Shown one piece after another: positions 21,664 through 31,052 of a stretch of DNA of 64,000 nt. Under the pieces are notes generated by a model. That model did not search any database and was not told where the DNA came from. It saw only the letters and a program-made list of their open reading frames with translations. Location of the stretch: NCBI RefSeq assembly GCF_036884655.1, contig NC_088345.1:32152501-32216500 (forward strand), written 5' to 3'. The first letter of the stretch is position 1. Each line of letters opens with the position of its first letter. A program made the translations under genes and the position numbers. Origin of the DNA: Musa acuminata AAA Group. Taxonomy: Eukaryota > Streptophyta > Magnoliopsida > Zingiberales > Musaceae.

Positions 21664-24600
21664 ATATGGTATCAGAGCGGGACAAGCACTCATAGAAACA
21701 CTTGACATGCAAACGTGGGGGACCTAGCGGGGCTGCGTCGAGGGCAGTCAGCACACGCGCGACCGTTTGTGGGAAAACGGGCATGGAGATGTAGGGAAAA
21801 GAGTCACTCAGAGGAGCGGGCATCTAACATTGGCATTCAGTGGAATGGCCAACCCTTCGCGCAAGAGGCACCACGAGAACAGACAAGCTTGGAAGAATTC
21901 GGAGCGCACAAAGCTTGGGATGGCTGAGTTTGAGCTACGGCTCAACGTTGACAACTATACTTGATGGTGCTCTAGGCAAGCGAGGCGCTTGGCAAGAATG
22001 AGACCATCCAAGGTGGAATGAGTTGCTCAACGACCAAAAGAGTTTTGCAAAGCTCACAGAGGTGAGGGGAATTGCTAACTCGAAGAATTTGGTACTCATG
22101 CATGGGCTTGTATGCGGACGATGGAATGTTCGTGGCCATCCCAAGGCGGTCGAGACTCGGCGCCAATGGAGCATTAAAACTTTCTCTTCGGCATGCAAAG
22201 GATACGTCCGTAGAAGGCTGAAGTGTGCAACGAGTTCAGCATGTTGCTAGGCCTTGAGGGGTGCAGTGGTGGCTGTATTGACGTGGAGGCGCAATCTAGC
22301 AAGTGCGTTTGCAAGAGGCAGAACAATGCACAGTTTGTTCAGCAAATCGGAGTAGTCCAAGGGGATGGTGGTCTCCAAAACGAAGAGAGATGTTGCTCCA
22401 ACGGGACAGTTATCCAGGAGGGATAAGTCTCGGCTCTCCAGAGGGAGAATCATGGGAGATGGAACTCACAAACAACAACTTCACGAAGCTCGATGGACCG
22501 AGCAAGTGGCGAGGAGTTGTCGCTTGATCTCGCTCGAGAGAAAGCATTGGTGGATGCATTGCGAGATCAAGTGGGGGAGCGACTTGAAGCAACTTAAATG
22601 AAGGCACACTTAGAGTCGATATGGAGATCGGACTCAAGGGAGGGTTGACCCGTGGAATGGTGGGCGCGAGGGCCACCATCGACTCAATGCAAAAACGAGG
22701 AGCGGAGCAACTTGGGTGTAACTTGGCGAAGTACCCAAGCCGCCTGAAGGGAGCCAGCAGAGAAGTTGGAACATGGAGCAGAAGCACAGTGCTTTCCTTA
22801 GACAGAGGTCAAAGACATGAACTCTTGCAGAGGCAAGGGTAGGATCATGTTGTTCCATGGGTCCTTCATCCTGACGGAGCGGACTCATCTTGCATGGTGC
22901 CAAAGACGAAGGGAGCTTCGCGGCACATGCACCTTAACTCGGAAGAGCATTTGATGGAGGAACTAAGGCGACTCAACTTGCGGAGGCGAAGTTGGGTTCA
23001 GAAGGCCTTAGCATGGGGCAAGAGGACGCAGAGGCGGGTACTCTTGAAGAATATGCCATAGTGTTGCCATTTGAGTTGCTATGATGGAAGTAGTGCACAG
23101 CGGAGATTGTGCTGGTAGGGGCAGAGGCCTAGGATCCAGACAATGGTGCACAAACTATAGTGAAGTCGGTGGACTTCGGGAGCTACTAGGCGACGGACTG
23201 CCCTAGAGTGGTGCTTCATCTAGGTGTGACCCAAGAGTGGGTGGATGAAGGTCGATTGCCAGAGGAGCGAACAAAATCGAAGGTGGAAGGGACCCTGCGA
23301 TGTATTGGTAGAGGCCACACATGGAGGGTTCACAATTCGAGTTTATTCCACAAGGATCAGAATGCAATGGAGATGTCACCAGGAGGCGACATGGTGCAGC
23401 GGATCGTGGTGGAACAGTTCGTGGCAATGCGATACACACAATCAGTCCCGTGAGGGATGAGTTCATATGGAGGTATGATCGGGAGCTACTAGAAGCTCCA
23501 CTTCGGTGAACAACACGACGGCAAGAAGGGCTATGGATTCAAGGAGTGAAGGCCATGGTACCGCAGAGGCGGGTCTTCCGGGCGTGCATCGAATTTTGCA
23601 TCGGATGAAAACCTTGGTCATCAGCATATGGGGGCTGGGTTCCACCAAGGGAAAAGTTCGAATGCAAGTACCAATGAGTTCCATGGGAGGGACTTGATCA
23701 TGCAGAGGTATGATCGAAGCAGCTGGAGAGTTTGACTGCTCCAGAGCTCATATTCGCTTAAGGGAGCCCGACAAGTCGGAGGACAAGGTCGAGTAAGCGA
23801 ACGTTGCTACCAAGGAAGCTAAGGAGAACAGAATCGGTGCAAACTCTACAACGTGATGGCAGAGGCCATGCATGGGAGTTGCAGTCTGTCTTTCCATCGA
23901 CCAAACGGACTGCTTGGAGAACACAGAGGTGTTGAAGCAGGGGGTCGAAAGGGGCGAGGAAGCGACGATGAGTCCAGAGGGACTTAGCTACCCAAAAATC
24001 AAGCATCAGTTAGAATGGAGGTGGACTCAGAGGAGTGCCACGGAGACATCTCTACTGATTGTGAAGAAAAGGGATACAGAGGCGAGGCGACGGATAGTAG
24101 GGCCATGGGCATGGCAGCGCCGTGGTACCGTAGAGGCGGGACTTCCGTGCAAGTCATTGATCCCTTGCTCTCATGGAGGGAGAGCGCTAGGTCGTGAAAG
24201 GGGCCGAGGAGGTGGAGCATGCAGAGGCAATCTCCAAGTACCGAGACAAGGCTGAAGGGCAGAGGCCAAGAAACTTCGTAAGACCGGTGTCAACAAGTTT
24301 CTCATCAAGATAGCCGTAAGTGAAGGACTTCAGGTCATGCAAGGGTGCACGACCAAGGAACGAAGCAAGCAGTACACGGTGCTGTACCTTTACTACTCAG
24401 TGGAGTAGGCGGCAGGGTTGATGGAGAAGACGGTACAATCCCAGAGGCGACCTCATCTATCAGAGAATTACTCCAAGTTGGGGTGAAAACTTCCCGCATT
24501 CCAGAAGTTCGATGGCATTGAGAAGGTGAATCACAGTAGCCAACTCAAAGCAAGGAGTGCAAACACTTCAAGTGCTTCAGAAGTGTGAGCAAAGAGCAGG

Positions 24601-25317
24601 CGAAGACTAGTAACCAACTCGATGCATGAAGTACAACCTCGAGGAGGCGGGCGAAGTCAAAGTAACCTTTGCCTTCTCAACTCTTAAGAGAATGGGCGAA
24701 ACCGAGTACCCCAGTTCTCTTATCTATCCAGCAGAGGAGCTCTGCACAAGTTCAAAGACCCTTCGAAGATAATGGAAGACAATAGTTGTCAAATCCTCAC
24801 CAACGGTGATCAGTGCTACTGAGAGTAGATCGTCCGCTTCATTTCCCAACGAAATGCCAATCGAAAGCGGAAGTGATGCGAACCTACTTGGATGTGACAA
24901 CTAACTGAAAGAAGAGTCAATGAGCAAATTTTGTGGAGGAAGGATCCAAAACTTCAGAAGTTTGCGAGGCGATGCTCGTTAAAACTCCAACAAGCATCCA
25001 CCCAGTTCAAGCAGCATGTGGAAATTTTGAGAGACTGGCGCAGAAAAGATGGTCTTTTCCTTCATTTGGTGGATCCGCAAGAATCGACATGGATCAACAC
25101 AACTCAGCCAAACCCCCCAACAGAGTCAGAGTCATTGGTGAGTTGTAGCAGCATGGCGGATTAAAGGTTCGACTACTCAGAAACAGCAGCGGAGAGCAGC
25201 TGGGAGCCAGGAGGCACATTGCAGCTGGAGCAGAAGATTGAAGACTCAGCAAAGGCGAAGAGTTGCAGTGTTCACAAAGGCTTCGACGAGGACGTCGAAG
25301 GGATAAGTGGGGGAGAA
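21664..25317 (+). mobile_element. Interior of element D, no recognisable gene
   Basis: 3.65 kb, more GC-rich than the surroundings. All frames are short, at most about 127 codons, without zinc knuckle, protease, RT or integrase motifs. The word agaggc, usually as gcagaggc or cagaggcg, recurs about a dozen times between 22830 and 24460. A block around 23550-23590 (ccatggtaccgcagaggcggg) is repeated with changes at about 24110-24155. The interior probably serves as packaged non-coding RNA. Confidence 0.75.
21667..21678 (+). promoter_or_regulatory. Primer binding site of element D
   Basis: tggtatcagagc lies three bases after the 5' LTR, complementary to initiator tRNA-Met. Confidence 0.88.
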
Positions 25318-25764
25318 TGTAACGGACAAACTTCTAAACAAGATGTTGGATGTAATGCTTATGTCTGTCCGTTGTCTTTTGGCATGTTCATGCCTTGTAC
25401 AGCAGGTAGAGGGGCGGCCGAAGGCTTATAAGTCCCATTTTAGTTGGGTTGGTGGCCTCTTTAGGCTTGTAAATAAAGGTTGTGTCATGTGGACACGTGC
25501 GAGAGCTTTTCGGTCTGTAATGGACCATTTTACCCTTTGTTGTGCAACTATTCAGAGCTTGTAAAGTCTGTTTGTAATTTGCATTGTCTATGAAGTGTTT
25601 TTCGGACATGTTTGCTTGTGGATCCCGATTGAGGCGTTCTCTTTAACCCGTTCTCTCTTTTGTTGGTCCTAAGGGACAATGGGAGGCTTCGGGGAGGCTG
25701 ACCTTTGCGGACGGACGCGCGAGGGTGCCGCACGCCTTAGGCAAAACCAGCTAAGGTCGTGACA
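25318..25764 (+). mobile_element. Element D 3' LTR
   Basis: 447 bp, directly after ggataagtgggggagaa (polypurine tract 25301-25317). Followed by gcct, the repeated target site. Confidence 0.93.
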
Positions 25765-26826
25765 GCCTGTCGGTGGCGGTGCCATCGCCTTTCAGTGTCT
25801 GACAGATAGTGTACTAGCAGTGCCATCGCCGGACCTCTCGGGTGCTGGGCGGTGCCACCGCTCAGTTCTTGGGTTCTGGGCGGTGCCACCGCCTAATCTG
25901 GCGGTGCCACCGCCTACATTATTTTAGCTCACTAGTTGGGCTCCAAACTTCGCCCAAACCAGTCCGAACTCGAGCCCAATTGGCCCCTACTTGGGTTATA
26001 GGATTAACACCTAATCCTAACCTTAATTAACATGCTAACTATGAATTTAAAAACATTTCCTAAGCTATTACAAAGTTCGCAAGTCAAGACTTCTTCCGGC
26101 GAGCTTCCGACGAACTTCCGACGGTCTTCCAGCGAACTCTCGGAAACTATTCTGCGGATTCCCGGCAAGCTCTTGGACTTCACGATTTGATCTTGATGAG
26201 TTCCAACGAGCTTCTTCAACAAGCTCCAATCTTTCTCGGTGAGCTCCGCAAACTTCCCACGAACCTTCCGGCGAGCTTTCGAAAAACCCTTCGGCAAGCT
26301 CCCTACTCATTCTCGGCTAGTTCCAGCAGCATTCTCGACGAACCTTCGGACTTCCGTCGAACTCTCGAACTCCCAACGAATCCTTCGCGCTTGACTCCGG
26401 CACTTTGTTTCGCTTTATGTCTTCATCATTATCATAGTTAATCCTGCACACACAAGCCAAAACTCTACTCCGATATAGACAATTATTACAACGCGAATCA
26501 ACATTCTGTTGCCCGACACGTCATTGGTTGGCGCTTCATCCGATTCTTCAGTGCATCGTCCTCTCTTGCGGCTTATTGCCCAATCAGCGGTTGACCTCTG
26601 CAACCCCGATATCCTTAGCGTAATTCCGCTCTCCTTGGCCCGATGCCCGATGTCCGAAGCCTTCTGCCGTCCAATATCCTAACGTGATCTCCTCCGGCGC
26701 AATGTCAATTCCTCCTGCGTCAACTGTCTAATCCTGATCGAGTAGACCTGCATCACTCAAAATGCAGTTAAACATCTAAACACAATCAATTAGTTTCATC
26801 ATCAAAATCTGAGATTCAACAATTGT

Positions 26827-26872
26827 ACCCATCAGTTGAAAGTGGATCTTCAAGAAGAAGATCAGAGTTGAA
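26827..26872 (+). pseudogene. Element A reverse transcriptase start, part 3
   Basis: After the ATTGT duplication the frame reads PIS*KWIFKKKIRVE. This completes VDAPKGIVPI..KWIFKKK, the standard start of the copia RT domain. A stop replaces the residue before Lys. The match ends at about 26872, where an unrelated LTR fragment begins; the rest of RT and RNase H of A is missing. Confidence 0.8.
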
Positions 26873-27450
26873 TAGTGCACTTCTAGGCCTATAAGTCTGG
26901 TATCAAAGAGTATTGTACACTTCTAGGTCTATGAGTCTGGTGTCAAAGAGTAGAGTGTTCATATATGACGTCCTTGGTATCTTAAGTCTAAGGACTAGAT
27001 ATACACCACTAGGATGACAAAATCGTTATTTGACAATGAGGTATCATCAACCATCCAGCATTCCGTGAGCGGATCAATCAGTGAACTAATCTCCAATGAG
27101 CACTTGTGTGGTATTCTTAGTGTCCCCATACGAGCAACTATGAGACTAACCACCTCCATCATATAGACGAGTGTATAACACACCAATCTATCCGATCATC
27201 TCGATGTTCCGCTCGAGTGACTTATGACCTAGATTATTTATGACTTATGTTTAAAGGCGAATTGGTCTCATTATCGTGATCTCATCACGATCCGGTTCCT
27301 ATTGCACAAATCCATTTATATTATAATACATGCAATATATAATATAAAGTGAAAAAATATCAAATAAAATAATAAGTAAAAATAGTGTGTTTCATGTTAC
27401 ACGTGTCATCACTCATATGATTAGCTTGTAGGGCACCTATGACTATCATC
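26873..27450 (-). mobile_element. Fragment of an Angela/Tork-type copia LTR, minus strand
   Basis: The sequence matches 56590-57108 (LTR K1) in the same orientation, and the start of K2 (57575 onward) in reverse. Shared phrases include 'aagtctaaggactagata', 'aatctcattat.gtgatctcat' and 'catgcaatatataatataaa'. A ~45-bp phrase (cttctagg.ctat.agtctggt.tcaaagag) is duplicated in tandem at 26880-26955. The LTR beginning (minus strand) is near 27450, and its far end is missing. Confidence 0.7.
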
Positions 27451-27939
27451 AATCACAAGGGGCATTAATCTCTGACGACAAAGCTCATTTCCCTTTTTCT
27501 CGGTCATCTAGAGTAGGTGACCATCGTTTATTTATCTCTAGTAGGTGCCAACCCTAACAAACGATGCCCCTGTAGTTATCCTTCGATGACAATGCGCCAC
27601 AAGGAAATGTACCAACCAATAGTCGATATAAATGAGCCCCTGAAGGACATACAGGTCCACCCTGATCAACTATCAACCTCTCTCCATCGCGCTCAAGTAT
27701 AAAAGTCGACCCCTAAAGCCTAAATGGGGGATAGAAAAACTTCTACTATTCCCACTCCACAACTAACTTTATTATCGAAGGTGTTCGGTCGAAAATTCTC
27801 CTGACATTGACCGCATGTGTAGGGGTCTCGATAAAATTAAGGCATGCATCAGTCCATCTCCAAAGCCCTAGGGAAGCCTAGACTATCTCGGTCCAATTGA
27901 GAGTCCACATCAGGTGAACAAGTAATACATCATGATTAT
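27451..27939. repeat. Unidentified repeat-like sequence left of solo LTR G
   Basis: No convincing gene. The section 'aagtataaaagtcgacccctaaa' followed by 'ccgcatgtgtaggggtctcg' has the look of a retrotransposon U3/R region with a TATA box (near 27697) on the plus strand. It continues across the solo LTR at 29778. I cannot assign a family; a Ty3/gypsy LTR is possible. Confidence 0.3.
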
Positions 27940-29772
27940 TGTTAGGATCGAGAGCACTAAGAGGGGGGGGGGGGGGGGGGGGGTGAATTAGTGCAGTGGA
28001 AATCTTTCAGCGATTAAAAACGAAAGCTGTGTTCGTTCGATAAAAACTATTTTGATGCAAAAGCCAATTCTAAGATTACTTATGATTAAGTGCAGTTTAC
28101 GTCTAAACACAGTTTGCGTCTAAGTGCAGTTTACGTAGTTTACGTCTAAATGCAGTTTTGCGTCCAAGTGCAGTTTACGCAGTTTGCGTCTAAATGCAGT
28201 GTGCGTCTAAATGCAGATTGCGTCTAAGCGCAGTTTGCATCTAAGCGCAGTTTGCGTCTAAGCTCAGATTGCGTCTAAGCGCAGTTTACGTCTAAGCGCA
28301 GTTTGCGTCTAAGCGTAGTTTGCAGTTATAAATGGAGTCAAAACGTAAACGTAAACTGCAAAGAAACTCGTTCGTAAAAGCGCAGAAGACAGTTTACAGA
28401 ATCAAAACGTAAATGTAAACTGCAATGTTAAGATCGTACGAAAACACCGATTTAAGTCTGAATGCAGATTCGGAAAGATCAGAACTTAGAAACTTGTCTA
28501 TAAAAGCGTAGAGAGCAATAGCTATGTAGGAGGTTTGCAGTAATGATAAAGTGCTCAAAATAAAAGCAAACCAGAGATTTAGAGTGGTTCGGTCAGTCTT
28601 GACCTACTCCACTTTTGGCTTCCTCCACCGACGAGGTCACCGACGTCAACTAGAGGCCTTCCTTTAATAGGCGAAGGCCAACTGCCCTTTTACAGTTTCA
28701 CTCCTTTTGACGGGCTCAGGAGACAACCCTTACCGAACCTTTCTCTCCTCTCTTTACAACTCAAGACTTGAAGAACAGAAAGAGGAGAACTTTTGGACTT
28801 TACACAAATTTGAACTCTTAAAATCACAGAAAAGATCAAGAATTCGGTGTAGGTCTGTATCTTTTCAGTGCTGAATGGGTGGGGTATTTATAGGCCCCAA
28901 CCCAGTTCAAATTTGGAGCTCAAAACGATCAAATCCCGGAATTCCGGGATCAGGCGGTTGCACCTCCTGACTGGAGAGGTTGCACCGCCTGGTAGAGCTC
29001 GAAGACTGAGCCTCTAGGCGGTTGCACCTCTCTGCCAGAGCTCGAAGACCGAGCTCAGGCGGTTGCACCGCTTGATTGGAGAGGTTGCACCGCTTGGCAG
29101 AGCTCGAAACTTGAGCTCTGGCGGTGCTACCTCCTGACAGAGGAGGTTGCACCGCCCAGTCTCGCTCGGAGACTGAGCCCTGGGCGGTTGCACCGCCCAG
29201 TCTCGCTGGGAGACATAGCCTGGGCAGTGCTACCTCCCTGCCTGGGCGGTTGCACCTCCCACAGCAACCTGGGTCCGAATGGGTTGAACCATTCGACCCA
29301 ATTTGAGTTCTTCAGGGGCCCAATTGCCCCAGGATTAAGCTAATGGGATCACCTCCCATTTCTAACTTAATCAAAGTGCTAACTATGATTATTTCCTAAG
29401 ACATATTTTGCAGCTTGCTTCGGTGCATCACTCGCTTCTTCCGGCGAACTTCCGGCGATCATCCGATGAACCCTCGGTGATGCTCCTACGGACTTCCGAC
29501 AAACTCCTGGACTGCGATGATCCACTTGGCAAGTTCCGACGAGCTCCTTTGGCAAGCTTCTAGACTTCTCGGATTTGTTCCCGCAGAACCTCCGACGACT
29601 GTCCGAACTTCCGTCGAGCTCTCGAACTCCCAACGTGATCATTGTCGTGACTCCGGCGCAACTCCTGCTGCATGTCTTACTTTCATCGTAGTTAATCCTG
29701 CACACTTATCTCAACACATACATTAGACAACAAATGACAATTGATTTCATCATCAAAATCCGAGATTCAACA
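27940..29772 (-). mobile_element. Solo LTR G (Sirevirus-like)
   Basis: 1,833 bp from tgttaggatc to gattcaaca on the plus strand (so minus orientation), flanked by ATTAT on both sides (27935-27939, 29773-29777). It contains the U5 tandem array (28083-28325), TATA on the minus strand near 28887, and the palindrome array (28953-29260). No PBS, PPT or internal sequence adjoins. It is therefore a product of LTR-LTR recombination. The C tract near its end is expanded to 21 bases (27963-27983). Confidence 0.92.
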
Positions 29773-29777
29773 ATTAT

Positions 29778-30170
29778 ATCTGTCGAGCCTTCCCCCACTG
29801 CAACTATCCCTCATGATTGCCACACGAGTCTTTAGGATGAATTTATATCTTCCTCACATAATCGAGCTGTGTTGACTCCCCAGGGTACCTTTGGAGTTGG
29901 TTGAGGAATATCATTAGACGTATTTACAATTGATCAAAGAAACCTGACTTTAGGCTATTGAAAGCATAGATTACCTACCAAGTTTCATCATTGAACTTCA
30001 TGATGTAATTTGGTAATGGCTTATCATCATCATTCAACTCCATCAACTTCAACTTCATGATAGTCTGCCAATGACTTGTCATCACCTTGTACATAGATAG
30101 TATGACTGTAGCAACCATCTTTAGATATTGGTTGTTGATGAAATAAAGCTTAAATCCCCTTACCATTTGC
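29778..30170 (-). pseudogene. Possible gypsy-type gag remnant
   Basis: The minus-strand frame 30166-29975, continuing through one stop, reads ...LPNYIMKFNDETW*VIYAFNSLKSGFFDQL. This resembles the part of Ty3/gypsy Gag with 'YI.RFN......I......GL....F'. The resemblance is short and the frame is broken. It may be part of the same old element as 27451-27939. Confidence 0.3.
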
Positions 30171-31052
30171 TCTAATGTTATTGAGGTTAATGGAAGGTGA
30201 TAAAATCACTATTTGACGTTCTCTCGTAGAGCGGTCAAGAAAGCTTGACACGTGAGGGTATTAGAAGTGGCGTATAAGATCATTTATGTTCTAAATACTA
30301 TCGCATGTTCTATAAGATCATGCTTCTATCGAAGGCCTGCAAGTTAGAGAGACGAAAAAGACTCCTCTTATACATTCAGATAAGAGAAGATTAATTTTAG
30401 AGATCAAACCGATCAGATTCTTTCCTTTACTGGATCTCACATCTCATATTATCAAGGTGTTTAATGATTTCTTTAAATTGTTCATATGCAAGATAGGACT
30501 TGTTTTATCAGGTGAATGTGCATTAGATTCGAGAAATCATTGGATCATTATCTTCCTTTGAAAACAGTTACAACATTAACTCGGTCATTGGCGTGATCAA
30601 CCATGAATTCTCAAAGGTAAGAACTTCTAGATGTGGCTCATGAACTATCGGATTGTGTGGAACCCTCAGCCTCTTATCAGCTGGTTTCATCATCCGTATC
30701 CTCTTCGGTCTGTCTAACCTCATCTTTGCTCTCAGTAGTCCTAAGATGCAAAATCATGTTCCCAATCCACTGCTTCAGTATAAAACCAGCCGTTGGGCGT
30801 TGGGTGTTACCCTACTCCCCCGACTGCCAAACATTTCCATCTCATTCAACAAAGTATAGCAACTGCGATGTTGATCGTAAAATATCTGACTCGTTTAGGC
30901 TAATAACCTAAAACGAAAGGCGTGTCATTTACGCGCGATTGGGCTGGGGGTATTGGAAGGGAAGAAATAAACACTGACCACCCAAAAAAACCAGCACCAA
31001 CTCTGAGGGAAGAGGGCAAAGCTCGGAGAAGAGAGACGGGAAAGAAGAGAAG
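30171..31052 (+). promoter_or_regulatory. Upstream region and probable 5' UTR of the Yip1 gene
   Basis: No ORF with recognisable similarity. The last ~100 bases before the ATG are purine-rich (gggaagaggg, gagaagagagacggg), typical of a plant 5' UTR. I see no clear TATA box at a fixed distance; 'gaagaaataaaca' near 30963 is a weak candidate. The exact transcription start cannot be set from sequence. Confidence 0.4.

Larger units (their letters stand above)
21217..25764 (+). mobile_element. Element D: young non-coding LTR element (LARD-like)
   Basis: A 4,548-bp element with two 447-bp LTRs (21217-21663, 25318-25764), TG...CA ends (tgtaacggac...gtcgtgaca), a PBS at 21667, a purine tract (aagtgggggagaa) before the 3' LTR, and a 4-bp duplication gcct (21213-21216, 25765-25768). 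The LTRs appear to differ at one base only (gtacaacagg versus gtacagcagg), so insertion was very recent. The 3.65-kb interior has no ORF with recognisable gag or pol motifs. The purine-tract and LTR-start style resembles Ty3/gypsy-type elements, but no domain confirms it. Orientation follows the PBS/PPT order. Confidence 0.92.
16112..26821 (-). mobile_element. Element C: gag-only Sirevirus-like element, minus strand, with D nested in its 5' LTR
   Basis: Flanked by the 5-bp duplication ATTGT (16107-16111 and 26822-26826), with the copia RT frame of A restored across it. On the minus strand: 5' LTR 26821-20626 (interrupted by D), PBS 20623-20612, a degenerate gag 20575-19771, ~2 kb untranslated region with polypurine tracts, 3' LTR 17771-16112. 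No pol is present. The two LTRs differ by visible substitutions, so C is older than D. Confidence 0.92.
20626..26821 (-). mobile_element. Element C 5' LTR, split by element D
   Basis: The LTR parts are 20626-21216 and 25769-26821 (about 1,644 bp after removing D and one copy of its target duplication). Joined, they match the 3' LTR at 16112-17771. The break falls inside a palindrome unit of the U3 array (ccaccgcct). Confidence 0.88.

Noticed and set aside
22410..24255. ORFs of 60-127 codons on both strands inside element D
   Set aside because: Short, overlapping on both strands, without motifs. Consistent with chance in GC-richer DNA.
21217..25764. Treating D as a gene-carrying Ty3/gypsy element
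   Set aside because: Only LTR, PBS and PPT style suggest gypsy relatives. No coding domain supports it, so I kept a neutral non-coding LTR element call.
30633..30911. ORFs upstream of the Yip1 gene (92 and 68 codons)
   Set aside because: No recognisable similarity and overlapping frames; probably chance ORFs in promoter DNA.
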